DNA of 64,000 bases. It comes from Atherinomorus stipes (Eukaryota; Chordata; Actinopteri; Atheriniformes; Atherinidae). Positions within the stretch are counted from its first letter, which is position 1; each line of letters begins with the position of its first letter. A model generated the notes under the pieces. The model saw only the letters and a list, made by a program, of their open reading frames with translations, did no database searches and was not told the DNA's origin. The position numbers and the translations under genes are program-made. Below are positions 1 through 13,545 of this stretch, piece by piece. The stretch covers positions 1 to 64,000 of the forward strand of contig JALJCO010013372.1 of NCBI GenBank assembly GCA_023101725.1, in the 5' to 3' direction.

Positions 1-2172
1 CCCATTTCAATGATTTATTTTCACCAGGGAAACCAATATAACAGCTCAACATTCACAAATATACATTTCTGACATTCAAAAACCAAACAAAAACAAATCA
101 GTGAGCAATATCTCCACCTTTCTTTGCAAGGACACTGAAAAGCGTTTGTCATCCATGGATCCTGTCAGTGTTTTGATCTGTTCACCATCAACATTGAAGC
201 AGCAGCAACCACAGCCTCCCAGACACTGTTTAGAGAGGTGGACTGTTTTCCCTCCTTGTAAATCTCACATTTGATGAGGGGACCACAGGTTCTCTAAGGG
301 GTTCAGATCAGGTGAACAAGGAAGCCATGTCATTAGTTTTTCTTCTTTTAGACCCTTTCTGCAGCTACGCTGTGGAGTACTTGGATGCGTGTGATGGAGC
401 ATTGTCCTGCATGAAAATCAGGTTTTTCTTGAAGGATGCGGACTCTTCCTGTACCACTGCTTGAAGAAGGTGTCTTCCAGAAACTGGCAGGACTGGGAGC
501 TGAGCTGACTCCATCCTCAACCCGAAAAGGCCCCACAAGCTCATCTTTGATGATAGCAGCCCATACCAGTACCCCACCTCCACCTTGCTGGCGTCTGAGT
601 GGGACTGAGCTCTCTGGCCTTTACCGATCCAGCCACGGGCCCATCCATCTGGCCCATACCAGTACCCCACCTCCACCTTGCTGGCGTCTGAGTGGGACTG
701 GAGCTCTCTGGCCTTTACCGATCCAGCCACGGGCCCATCCATCTGGCCCATACCAGTACCCCACCTCCACCTTGCTGGCGTCTGAGTGGGACTGGAGCTC
801 TCTGGCCTTTACCGATCCAGCCACGGGCCCATCCATCTGGCCCATACCAGTACCCCACCTCCACCTTGCTGGCGTCTGAGTGGGACTGGAGCTCTCTGGC
901 CTTTACCGATCCAGCCACGGGCCCATCCATCTGGCCCATACCAGTACCCCACCTCCACCTTGCTGGCGTCTGAGTGGGACTGGAACTCTCTGGCCTTTAC
1001 CGATCCAGCCACGGGCCCATCCATCTGGCCCATACCAGTACCCCACCTCCACCTTGCTGGCGTCTGAGTGGGACTGGAGCTCTCTGGCCTTTACCGATCC
1101 AGCCACGGGCCCATCCATCTGGCCCATACCAGTACCCCACCTCCACCTTGCTGGCGTCTGAGTGGGACTGGAGCTCTCTGGCCTTTACCGATCCAGCCAC
1201 GGGCCCATCCATCTGGCCCATACCAGTACCCCACCTCCACCTTGCTGGCGTCTGAGTGGGACTGGAGCTCTCTGGCCTTTACCGATCCAGCCACGGGCCC
1301 ATCCATCTGGCCCATACCAGTACCCCACCTCCACCTTGCTGGCGTCTGAGTGGGACTGGAGCTCTCTGGCCTTTACAGATCCAGCCACGGGCCCATCCAT
1401 CTGGCCCATACCAGTACCCCACCTCCACCTTGCTGGCATCTGAGTGGGACTGGAGCTCTCTGGCCTTTACCGATCCAGCCACGGGCCCATCCATCTGGCC
1501 CATCCAGACTCACTCTCATTTCATCAGTCCATAAAACCTTAGAAACATCAGTCTGAGATATTTCTTGGCCCAGTCTTGACGTTTCAGCTTGTGTGTCTTG
1601 TTCAGTGGTGGTGGTTTTTCAGCCTTTCTTACCTTGGCCATGTCTCTGAGTATTGCACACCTTGTGCTTTTGGGCACTCCAGTGATGTTATGCTCTGAAA
1701 TATGGCAAAACTGCTGGCAAGTGGCATCTTGGCAGCTGCACGCTGACTTTTCTCAGTTCATGGGCAGTTATTTTTGCGCTTTGTTTTCCACGTTTCTTGC
1801 GACCCTGTTGACTATTTTGAATAAACGCTTGATTGTTGGATGATGACGCTTCAGAAGCTTGGACATTTTAAGAGTGCTGCATCCCTCTGCAAGATATCTC
1901 ACCTATTTTTGACTTTTCTGAGCCTGTCAAGTCCCTCTATGACCCATTTTACCAAAGGAAAGGAAGTTGCCTAATAATTATGTTTTGCCTAATAAACCTG
2001 ATATAGGGTGATGATGTCATTAGACCACACCCCTTCTCATTACAGAGATGCACATCACTGATATGCTTATTGGTAGTAGCTTTGGGCCGATACAGCTTGG
2101 AGTAAGACAACATGCATAAACAGGATGGTGTGGTCAGAAATACTCATTTGCCTAATAATTCTGCACTCCTTG
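1..2172 (-). mobile_element. Tc1/mariner-superfamily transposon relic, left end outside window
   Basis: The right terminus ends GCACTCCTTG followed by a TA target dinucleotide at 2173-2174, as Tc1/mariner elements do. On the minus strand a broken transposase is readable. An N-terminal part lies around 1840-1550. The first catalytic block is WTDEMRVSLDGPDGW near 1500. Further downstream are LVGPFRVEDG near 530 and the second catalytic block FMQDNAPSHASK near 400. Stops and frameshifts are present, and a 94-bp tandem array sits between the two catalytic blocks, so the element is dead. It inserted at a TA inside a MITE whose remainder starts at 2175. The exact subfamily was not determined. Confidence 0.85.
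560..1505. repeat. 94-bp minisatellite, 10 units, inside the transposase relic
   Basis: Ten nearly identical 94-bp units; the first is 93 bp. On the minus strand each unit encodes the piece of transposase from GPDGWARGWIGKG to QQGGGGVLVWA. Because 94 is not a multiple of three, each unit changes the reading frame. The long overlapping ORFs seen on both strands here are by-products of the repeat. Few differences between units suggest recent expansion or homogenisation. Confidence 0.95.
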
Positions 2173-2174
2173 TA

Positions 2175-2702
2175 GTTATTGTACAAGCTACACACATTTT
2201 TCAATGCTGCAGGTACCCTTAGGGTTGAAATGGTACAAATGTGTACTTTATATTACTTTGGAGCCTTTTTCATAGTATATAGGTACTTCTGGCCTCATAA
2301 AGACCAATATTGTACTTTTGAGAGAACATTTGTAAAAAATGTATTTACTTATTTATTTATTGGATAAACCCTTGTGGTTAACCAGCTTGTTTTCAAAGGG
2401 GTCCCCAATATTTTCCACAAAAAAGGCAAAATGGATGAAGAAGACAGCTGCAACATAACAAATATTTTACAGTATATGTATACATACACAAATATACAGA
2501 CAAAACACGAAGAAGAGAAAAAACAAAACAATAATAATAATAATAATAATAAAGAATAAATAACAGTAGGTAATTCCCAGCAATTGTGCAGACACAAAAC
2601 CAATCAGACCATTCACACAATCAGAAGTTACAACAGATGTTTAGTGACAAATGAATACAAAATCATATGAAACAGTACCTGCAGGTACAGAAACGTTCCT
2701 GT
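2175..2702 (+). mobile_element. MITE (termini CACTCAGAAAC / GTTTCTGAGTGTG), split by an insertion
   Basis: The stretch 2175-2344 matches, in inverted orientation, the repeats at 45516-45730 and 60321-60604 (shared words: GGTACCCTTAGGGTTG, TTGGAGCC, ACCAATATTGTACTTTTG). The match stops after AAAAATGTA at about 2344. It resumes at about 2678 with ACCTGCAGGTACAGAAACG and the terminal GTTTCTGAGTGTG. The 330 bp between, which include AAT trinucleotides at 2530-2553, are absent from the other copies and are an insertion of unknown type. The left end is cut by the Tc1/mariner element. The right end merges into the minisatellite at 2690. Confidence 0.75.
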
Positions 2703-5700
2703 TTCTGAGTGTGGAACCAGCATGAAGTCGTCATGTTTCAGCACAGAAACGTTCCTGTCTCGTTCCTGTTTCTGAGTGTGGAACCAGCATGAAGTCGTCA
2801 TGTTTCAGCACAGAAACGTTCCTGTCTCGTTCCTGTTTCTGAGTGTGGAACCAGCATGAAGTCGTCACGTTTCAGCACAGAAACGTTCTGTCTCTAGTTC
2901 CTTGTTTCCGAGTGTGGAACCAGCATGAAGTCGTCACGTTTCAGCACAGAAACGCCCCTGTCTCGGCTCCTGTTTCTGAGTGTGGAACCAGCATGAAGTC
3001 TGCCATGTTTCAGCACAGAAACGCTCCTGTCTCGCTCCCTGTTTCTGAGTGTGGAACCAGTATGAGTTCTGCCATGTTTCAGCACAGAAACGTCTCGTTC
3101 CTGTTTCTGAGTGTGGAACCAGCATGGTTCACATGGTCCAGCACAGAAACGTTCCTGTCTCGTTCCTGTTTCTGGAGTGTGGAACCAGCATGAGTTTGTG
3201 ATGGCTCAGCACAGAAACGTTCCTGTCTCGTTCCTGTTTCTGAGTGTGGAACCAGCATGAGTTTGTCATGTTTCAGCACAGAAACGTTCCTGTTTCTGAG
3301 TGTGGAACCAGCATGAAGTCGTCATGTTTCAGCACAGAAACGTTCCTGTCTCGTTCCTGTTTCTGAGTGTGGAACCAGCATGAGTTCGTCATGTTTCAGC
3401 ACAGAAACGTTCCTGTTTCTGAGTGTGGAACCAGCATGAGTTTGTCATGTTTCAGCACAGAAACGTTCCTGTTTCTGAGTGTGGAACAAGCATGAAGTCG
3501 CCATGTTTCAGCACAGAAACGTTCCTGCCCTGCTCACGGAGTGTGGGAACCAGCATGGAGTTCGTCGATGTTTCAGCACAGAAACGTTCCTGTTCTGAGT
3601 GTGGAACCAGCATGAGTTTGTCATGTTTCAGCACAGAAACGCTCCTGTTTCTGGAGTGTGTCCAGCATGGTTCGCTATGCTCTTTCAGCACAGAAACGCT
3701 CCTGTTTCTCTAGGGGAAGGTGCAACTGCATGAGTTTGTTATGTTTCAGCACAGAAACGCTCCTGTCTCGCTCCTGTTTCTGAAGTGGAACCAGCATGAA
3801 GTCGCCATGTTTCAGCACAGAAACGCCTCGTCTCGTTCCTGTTTGGAGTGGAACTACATGAAGTCGTCATGTTTCAGCACAGAAACGTTCCTGTCTCGCT
3901 CCTGTTTCTGGAGGTGGAACCAGCATGAGTTCACATAGCTTCAGCACAGAAACGCTCCTGTTTCTGAGTGTGGAACCAGCATGAGTTTGTCATGTTTCAG
4001 CACAGAAACGCTCCTGTTTCTGGAGTGTGGAACCAGCATGAAGTCGTCACGTTTTCACCACAGGAACGTTCCTGTTTCTCGTTCCTGTTTCTGAGTGTGG
4101 AACCCTCAGCATGAAGTTTGTTACAGCCTTCAGCACAGAAACGTTCCTGTTTCTGAGTGTGGAACCAGCATGAAGTCGTCATGTTTCAGCACAGAAACGC
4201 CTCTGTCTCGTTCCTGCTCTGGAGTGTGGAACCAGCATGAAGTCGTCATGTTTCAGCACAGAAACGTTCCTGTCTCGTTCCTGTTTCTCATGGAACCAGC
4301 ATGAGTTCGTCATACAGCCCAGCACAGGAATGCCTCCTGTTTCTGAGTGGGCGTGGAGACCAGCATGGAGTTTATGATCATAGCTCTGGCACAGAAACGT
4401 TCGGGGCCAACGCCTGTTTCTGAGGTGTGGAACTAGCATGAAGTCGTCATAAGTTTCTAGCACAAGAAAACGTTCCTGTCTCGTTCCTGTTTCTGAGTGT
4501 GGAACCAGCATGGAGTTCGTTCATGTTTCAGCACAGAAACGTTCCTGTTGGAGTGTGTGGAACCAGCATGAGTTTGTCATGTTTCAGCACAGAAACGCTC
4601 CTGTTTCTGGAGGTGGGAACCAGCATGAAGTCGTCATGTTTCCAGCACAGAACGTTCCCTTTGCCCTGCTCCTGTTTCTGAGTGTGGAACCAGCATGGAA
4701 GTCACATGTTTCAGCACAGAAACGTTCCTGTTTCTGGAGTGTGGAACTAGCATGAGTTTGTCATGTTTCAGCACAGAACAGTTCCTGCCCTGCCTCTGTT
4801 TCTGAGTGTGGAACCAGCATGAGTTCTGCCATGTTTCAGCACAGAAACGTTCCTGTTTCTGAGTGTGGAACCAGCATGAAGTCGTCACGTTTCAGCACAC
4901 AGAACGCCTTGCTCTCTGAGTGTGTGGAACCAGCATGAAGTTGTCACTGCTTTCAGCACAGAAACAGTTCCCTAAGCTGCTCCTGTTTCTGAGTGGAACC
5001 AGCATGAGTTTGTCATGTTTCAGCACAGAAACGCTCCTGTCTCTGCCTGTTTCTGGAGTGTGGAACCAGCATGAGTTTGTCATGTTTCAGCACAGAAACG
5101 TTCCTGTCTGCCTCCTGTTTCTGAGTGTGGAACCAGCATGAAGTTTGTCGCGTTTCCTCAGCACAGAAACGTTCCTGTCTCGTTCCTGTTTCTGGAGTGT
5201 GGAACCAGCATGAAGTCGTCAATGCTTCAGCACAGAAACGTTCCTGTTTCTGAGTGTGGAACCAGCATGAGTTCGTCATGTTTCAGCACAGAGAAAGTTC
5301 CTGTCTCGTTCCCTCTGTTTCCTTGAGTGTGGAACCAGCATGAGTTCGTCTTGCGTTTCAGCACAGAAACGCCTTGCCCTGCTCCTGTTTCTGAGTGGAA
5401 ATCCAGCATGAGTTTGTCATGTTTCAGCACAGAAACGCTCCTGTCTCTGCTCTGCTTCTGAGTGTGAACCAGTATGAGTTTGTTTTCAGGAGCCAGCACA
5501 AACGCCTTGCCCTGTTCCCACGGAGGTGGAACCAGCATGAGTTCGTCATGTTTCAGCACAGAACGGCTCTGTCCCCGCTCCTGTTTCTGAGCGGGAACCC
5601 AGCATGAGTTCGTCATGCTTCAGCACAGAAACGTTCCTGTCTCTGCTCCTGTTTCTGAGTGTGGAACCAGCATGAAGTTCCGTCACGTTTCAGCACAGAA

Positions 5701-6152
5701 AGGGGGTTGGGCCCCCCCTCTGTTTCTGAGTGTGGAACCAGCATGAGCTGGTCATGTTTTCAGCACAGAAACCGTTCCTGTCTCTGTGAGTGTGGAACCA
5801 GCATGAAGGCTGCCATGTTTCAGCACAGAAACGTTCCTGTCTCGTTCCTGTTTCTGAGTGTGGAACCAGCATGAAGTCGTCATGTTTCAGGCACAGAAAC
5901 GTTCCTGTTTCTGGAGTGTGGAACCAGCATGAAGTTCGTCATGCTTCAGCACAGAAACGTTCCTGTCTCGTTCCTGTTTCTGAGTGTGGAACCAGCATGA
6001 AGTCGTCACGTTTCAGCACAGAAACGTTCCTGTTTCTGAGTGTGGAACCAGCATGAAGTCGTCATGTTTCAGCACAGAAACGTTCCTGTCTCGTTCCTGT
6101 TTCTGAGTGTGGAACCAGCATGAAGTCGTCATGTTTCAGCACAGAAACAGTT
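2690..6152. repeat. 56/67-bp minisatellite seeded at a MITE terminus
   Basis: About 55 or more units with core words GTTTCTGAGTGTGGAACC, AGCATGAAGTCGTCATG and TTTCAGCACAGAAACGTTCC. Two length classes alternate: about 67 bp with an extra TCTCGTTCCTG, and about 56 bp without it. Units in the middle (3500-5750) are heavily mutated with many small indels; those at both edges are cleaner. The part TACAGAAACGTTCCTGTTTC plus TGAGTGTG is the terminal sequence of the MITE described at 2175. The many ORFs here are repeat artefacts. Confidence 0.93.
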
Positions 6153-6154
6153 CC

Positions 6155-7194
6155 TGCAAACCAGTCTGCTTTTCTTTGACTCCATTTTGAAGTAAATTTG
6201 TGGTAAATGCGACCGGACACAGTCAAGGACTCGGATTATAACTGGTTCCAAGCTTTCAACAGGACGCCGCCTCATTTACAGACAAATCTGAAGGAATGAA
6301 CATTTATACAAGTCCTACAGAGTGAAACTAGTCCTTTCTCTCAAAGTTCTGAGTTCTTTGCTTTTGACACCCCCAGAAAAGAAACACCCAATGTGTCTGA
6401 TAAATTGCTCAACAGAAGGCACAGCCGTAAGCATGAAATGTTATTGGACAATCAATCAGTCAATTTTCCCTGTCTGAGCCTGCTCCCACCAAATTGGAGT
6501 CCTCCACGGCGGAGAAGTCAACTGGCAATTTGGGGAGTGAAGTGCTTTGGGGGTACTTTGCTTCAATTGAATGGGAGAGTAGAATCCCTAGAAAGTGCTC
6601 TAAAAAAAGAAAGGGCAGCTCGAAGCACTGAAGGATTTTTTCAAGAGGAAAAGCTTTGAAATAATGACATCTTTGAGAGGGAGGTGTGTTATGGCTGAGA
6701 GCTGCTCAAGCCTGGTGTAACTGGTTCCACATAAAGCTCCATTAACCAACTTGATTTGGCTATAAGCAGACATTTCTTAAAAGCTGCAGTATGTTGGGCC
6801 CAGAGAGGCAGCCGGAGGAAACGGTTTGATTCTGCGGAAAGACTTCATTACTTACAAATCATACTATCATATCATTAAGCGGCACTGACGCTGACTTTCT
6901 GTTTCCCCCACAGCTGCTTAAAATTCTCCTTCATCTGAAGCTTAACTGACTAAAACAAATCTCAGAGGTAGCTGTCCTGTTGTAGCAGATGTTTCCCCCT
7001 TCAGCCTGAACTGATTCATTATCAAGAAACCTGCGAATTTCCACTCTGAAAACTGACGAACACACTGATAGCATGTCAGCATATTACAATGGGATGGCTT
7101 CTTATCAGTGTAGCAGACTGTAGTCACAAAGAAGTCCGTTTGTGGCCACATTATTTTAAAATCACCATCACAACAAAGTGACTTGGTAGTCACA
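6155..7194. other. Single-copy intronic DNA, nothing recognised
   Basis: There is no tandem structure, no recognisable transposon and no convincing exon. ORFs at 6393-6659 and 6942-7193 show no familiar motifs and no codon-like pattern. Confidence 0.5.
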
Positions 7195-7245
7195 TTGTAT
7201 TCACATCACGTTCACATCACAGTCACATCAAATACAGTGTCAGCG

Positions 7246-7616
7246 ACTACGTTTACATCAAAATTCAGGTTCAGGTCAGGTCCGGTTCCTGAAAGATCAG
7301 GGAAAAACCTGTTTCCATGCGTGAGCAGACAGAGTTACTTCATGTATACATGATGACTGAAATCAGCTGGAATATCCGTGACCCGACCCGAACCGCGACG
7401 CACGGAAAACGTCACGATGGATGGAGGGACAATGAAGCATCACATGACCAAATATTCCGGTTAGAAAAGGAGTGACCCAGGGGTAACATTCTGGTTTTTA
7501 AAAACCCCAAAATGAGCATATTCGGGTTTTTGCACAGTGTTTACATGACCGTGCACAACCGGGTTATTGCTAATATTCCGGTTATGAAAGAGTTATTGGC
7601 TGCATGTAAACGCAGT
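7246..7616. mobile_element. MITE with ACTRCGTTTACAT terminal inverted repeats
   Basis: The left end ACTACGTTTACAT (7246-7258) and right end ATGTAAACGCAGT (7604-7616) are inverted repeats with one mismatch. Subterminal ATATTCCGGTTA words occur near both halves. It lies within the edge of the 32-bp minisatellite: satellite-like TTCACATCACGTTCACATC precedes it and array units follow. No transposase is present. No clear target-site duplication was found. Confidence 0.7.
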
Positions 7617-7634
7617 GATAGGGGGTCACAGCTC

Positions 7635-9425
7635 GGGTCAGCCGATCATTGCCAGGTCAGTTTCACGTCGTAGCCGATCATTGCCAGGTCATTTTCACAT
7701 CGTAGCCGATCATTGCCAGATCAGTTGCACGTCGTAGCCGATCATTGCCAGGTCAGTTTCACATCGTAGCCGATCATTGCCAGGTCAGTTTCACGTCGTA
7801 GCCGATCATTGCCAGGTCAGTTTCACATCGTAGCCGATCATTGCCAGGTCATTTTCACATCGTAGCCGATCATTGCCAGGTCAGTTTCACGTCGTAGCCG
7901 ATCATTGCCAGGTCAGTTTCACATCGTAGCCGATCATTGCCAGGTCAGTTTCACGTCGTAGCCGATCATTGCCACAGTCAGTGTCTCATCGTAGCCGATC
8001 ATTGCCAGGTCAGTTTCTATATATACAATCATTATATATACACATCTACACATAAATATTGTTATTTGTTTAGTAACTGAGTTAAACATATTAATATCAA
8101 TAACCAGGTCAGTTTCACGTCGTAGCCGATCATTGCCAGGTCAGTTTCACGTCGTAGCCGATCATTGCCAGGTCAGTTTCACGTCGTAGCCGATCATTGC
8201 CAGGTCAGTTTCACGTCGTAGCCGATCATTGCCAGGTCAGTTTCACGGTCACGATCATTGCCAGGTCAGTTTCACGTCACAGCCGATCATTGCCAGGCTC
8301 AGTTTCACGTCGTAGCCGATCATTGCCAGGTCAGCTTCACATCGTAGCCGATCATTGCCAGGTCACATCGTAGCCGATCATTGCCAGGTCAGTTTCACGT
8401 CGTAGCCGATCATTGCCAGGTCAGTTTCACGTCGTAGCCGATCATCAGTGGTCTCATCATCGTCAAATTTAGCCGATCATTGCCAGGTCAGTTTCACATC
8501 GTAGCCGATCATGGCCAGGTCATGTTCACATCGTAGTCACATCATTGCCAGGTCATTTCACGTCTGTAGCCATCATTGCCAGATCAGGTTCACGTCGTAG
8601 CCGATCATTGCCAGGTCAGTTTCACATCTGTAGCCGATCATTGCCAGGTCAGTTTCACATCGTAGCCGATCATTGCCAGGTCAGTTTCATCATAGTCACA
8701 TCATTGCCAGGTCAGTTTCACATCATCGTAGCCGATCATTGCCAGGTCATGGTCACATCGTAGCCGATCATTGCCAGGTCATTTTCACGTCATGGTCCGA
8801 TCATGGTCACATCATGGTCAGTTGGTCACATCGTAGCCGATCATTGCCAGGTCATTTTCACATCATGGATCATTGTCATGGTCACATCATGGTCACATCA
8901 TAGATCATTGCCAGGTCAGTTGCTCACATCGTAGCCGATCATTGCCAGGTCATGGTCACATCATGGTCACGATCATTGCCAGGTCAGTGTTCACATCGTA
9001 GCCGATCATTGCCAGATCATGGTCACGTCGTAGCCAGATCATTGCCAGGTCATTTTCACATCGTAGTCAGATCATGGTCAGGTCAGCTTCACATCGTAGC
9101 CGATCATTGTCAGGTCAGGGTCACATCGAGCCGATCATTGCCATGTCGTTTCACATCATAGTCACGATCATGGTCACGTCTGCTCACATCATGGTAGCCG
9201 ATCATTGCCAGGTCACGTCTGGTCACATCATAGCCGATCATTGCCAGGTCATGGTTTCACATCGTAGCCGATCATGGTCAGGTCAGTTTCACATCGTAGC
9301 CAAACATTGCCAGGTCACATCATGGTCACGATCATTGCCAGGTCATGGTCACGTCATAGTCAAACATCCAGGTCACGTCTAGTCACAGCAAGGTAGTCAA
9401 AAAGTCACCTCATGGTCACATCATG
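7635..9425. repeat. 32-bp minisatellite
   Basis: The consensus is CGTAGCCGATCATTGCCAGG plus TCAGTTTCACAT. It is well ordered from 7640 to 8420, apart from an AT-rich interruption at about 8017-8103. It then decays rightwards into short CATGGTCACATCATGGTCAC motifs. The gradient suggests that the left part was homogenised more recently. Confidence 0.92.
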
Positions 9426-9516
9426 GTCACATCTTCGGGTTATGTCATGAAGGCTTTTCTCAGGTTTTGCCGTGATGGTCTGTTGGAAAATGACAGTTCT
9501 ACCATGAATACAGTAC

Positions 9517-9630
9517 CAGTATCGTGGAGACTATCAGGGATCGGTTGGACAAGGAGTCGGAGACATTTGTTGTCTTCCCCTTCTGGTTGTCCGTCATATT
9601 CAGGCCACTGGGTGGATCCCATGTTCCAAT
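9517..9630 (-). CDS. grik2: Kainate receptor (GRIK2-like) exon, equivalent to exon 9
   Basis: This 114-bp, phase-0 exon encodes 38 residues beginning [19 protein letters not shown] and ending [13 protein letters not shown]. It covers the linker from the amino-terminal domain into the first strand of the S1 ligand-binding segment (RSLIVSTIL). Three N-glycosylation sequons are visible: NMT, NVS and NRS. GTWDP and SGLNMT are GRIK2-like; GRIK1 and GRIK3 differ here. The acceptor is GTTCTTTTGCAG and the donor is CTG|GTACTG. The intron side of the acceptor is compressed: only 23 nt separate the exon from a 97-bp tetranucleotide repeat (TATC in the sense direction). The next exon, which should start EEPYV, is not in the window, so the following intron exceeds 9.5 kb. 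Confidence 0.94.
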
Positions 9631-9653
9631 CTGCAAAAGAACACAAAAAACAT

Positions 9654-9750
<97 letters not shown>
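9654..9750. repeat. (GATA)n microsatellite beside exon 9 acceptor
   Basis: About 24 uninterrupted GATA units. In the sense of the kainate receptor gene this is (TATC)n, ending 23 nt before the exon at 9517-9630. It takes up the place where the branch point and upstream pyrimidine tract would normally lie. Confidence 0.98.
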
Positions 9751-9754
9751 GATC

Positions 9755-10040
9755 ATTCATATTTCCATCCACACCATGCTGCCATGCTCACCTTGTTCTA
9801 CGTGGGGGTTTGGTTATTTTTTCTACAGGATTTGCAGTCCAGCATCTTCCTGAGAACCGTGTCCTTCTAGAGAACTTTGTCTGTGACATCATATGTCTTT
9901 ATGTACGCTTAGATCGTACCTCTCCATATGGAGTAAGGCCGACATAATCTGTGCGCTTCCCTTTCCATCCTGAATACAGATAGAAAACACTGTTGAGCAC
10001 CCTCAGGACCCAGATGACAGTGATACGAACCCCCGCCTCT
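9755..10040. other. Unassigned intron 8 segment
   Basis: No element recognised. A minus-strand segment at about 9918-9967 has an AG before it and a GT after it, but its translation matches no kainate receptor exon and no family I know. I do not call it an exon. Confidence 0.4.
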
Positions 10041-10042
10041 GT

Positions 10043-10363
10043 CAGGGGTGTTTTCTTTTTGAGTCCCACAGGGACAAGCGCTGGACATGATCTAAGGTTC
10101 GGATCGGCCCTGTGGACTTTCGCAGGGGTGTTTTCTTTTTGAGTCCCACAGGGACAAGCGCTGGACATGATCTAAGGTTCGGATCGGCCCTGTGGACTTT
10201 CGCAGGGGTGTTTTCTTTTTCAGTCCCAGGGACAGCGCTGGACATGATCTAACGTTCGGATCGGCCCTGTGGACTTTCGCAGGGGTGTTTTCTTTTTCAG
10301 TCCCACAGGGACAAGCGCTGGACATGATCTAACGTTCGGATCGGCCCTGTGGACTTTCGCAGG
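10043..10363. repeat. 80-bp tandem repeat, four units
   Basis: Four units of about 76-80 bp containing GGGTGTTTTCTTTTT, CAAGCGCTGGACATGATCTA and CGGATCGGCCCTGTGG. Units two and one are almost identical. Unit three has small deletions. ORFs in the array have no protein similarity that I recognise. Confidence 0.93.
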
Positions 10364-11730
10364 GCTGGTCAAGGAAAGCAGGATGGAGGGCTGAAAGGAA
10401 GATACAAGCTGAAGAATGAAGGCAGAGAGGAGGACAGCAAAGATATCAGATTACACTTCAAGGCTTCTCATGTCCTATCTCAGCTCTCCCTCAAGTCTTT
10501 ACAGCCGGGCCCCCCCAGCAGCTCTCCATCCAACCCCTTCACCCTCAACATCACTTGAGGGGACCACAAACACTCCAACCCGCACCAGCCACTCTCTCCT
10601 CGGGGTACATCTGATGCCCCATGTGAGCGCCTGAGATAGGCTTTGTAATTGCAAATCAACTCTTTAATTCAGGCTTCATGAGGCTGGGGGGCTTCTGAAG
10701 GGGTTTTTATTAATGGAGTAAATTATTCATGGAGGTGCAAGCACACACAGCGCACGGACCAGAGGTCAGGAGATGCTGAGAGGCATTCACCAGTGAGGAT
10801 GCTGAAGTGTGAAGTGTTTGCAGTTGCATGCAAGAATATTATTTGTATCGGTAGTGTTAGCAGGTTCCTCTCCTGCTGATAGTCTCATGAATCTTAAATG
10901 GAGTGCTGAACACCGGAGATATGCCATCCCATGAAAAGGAGATGCTCCACTGCATATGAGAGCACAAACACAGCTGAGGCGAATATGCCGTGACACAAAC
11001 GGACAGACTTTCAATTTTGACCGGATGTGTTTGGGGTTTGTTAGCGGGTGAGATGAGGAGGCTGAAACATCCTTCTCCTTCATCTGCTGTCAATAATTTC
11101 ACGATTCCAAACATCAGAAACTGGATTTCAGCTTTAAATCGGCTCAGGGCCAATCAGGTCGTTTAAGATTGCAACATGTGTTCAAGGTTATGTGTTTAGA
11201 GTCATAATGAAGCAAATTCATCTGAAATCTCCATGAAAATCTTCGTGGAAACACATTTTATGGGGTGGATGTTAAAGGCAGAAAAACATGCAACACTGTA
11301 CTTGTACATACATGTACTTGTACACTTGTACATGTAACAACGCTTTGCATGTTCAAAGTGAGGACATTTAAGCTGAACCTTACGAAAACTTTCCTAAGAA
11401 AAAACCCTCTTTAGGGTCAAGATTTAGTTTTAGAGTTTAGGATGCAATAGGTTTTGGAATTGCTGGGTTATTTTTTCAACCCCACAGCTGAACTGAGACT
11501 GTTGGTTAGTTTATTTGGGTTGTTTTCATTAAGTTGGGTAAACTAAGAACCCAACGTGCCCGGTTATTGTTGTTGGTAGTTGAGTTATCAGCTGTTGGGT
11601 TGTAATTTCCATCATACTGTGTTGGGTCATTTCGGACGACCCAACATGTTGGTGTGATGTTCAGGCATTCGTGACCAACAGTAATGTTAAGGTTACCCCC
11701 ACTCATTTGACCCCCACAGTTGCTAGCAGT
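10364..11730. other. Single-copy intronic DNA with a possible old MITE
   Basis: 10364-11260 shows nothing recognisable. At 11281-11340 there is a TACTTGTACATGTA-rich palindromic stretch. From about 11475 to 11660, words TTGGGTT and AACCCAAC recur in inverted orientation (for example ACCCAACATGTTGG), which suggests an old MITE without clear ends. No coding sequence seen. Confidence 0.4.
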
Positions 11731-11734
11731 GCCT

Positions 11735-13545
<1,811 letters not shown>

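Noticed and set aside
2843..6056. Numerous ORFs with WNQHEV and STETF motifs
   Set aside because: Overlapping translations of the 56/67-bp array in all frames.
9918..9967. An extra minus-strand exon between exons 8 and 9
   Set aside because: It has AG and GT borders, but the translation matches no kainate receptor segment, and exons 8 and 9 are already contiguous in known GRIK proteins.
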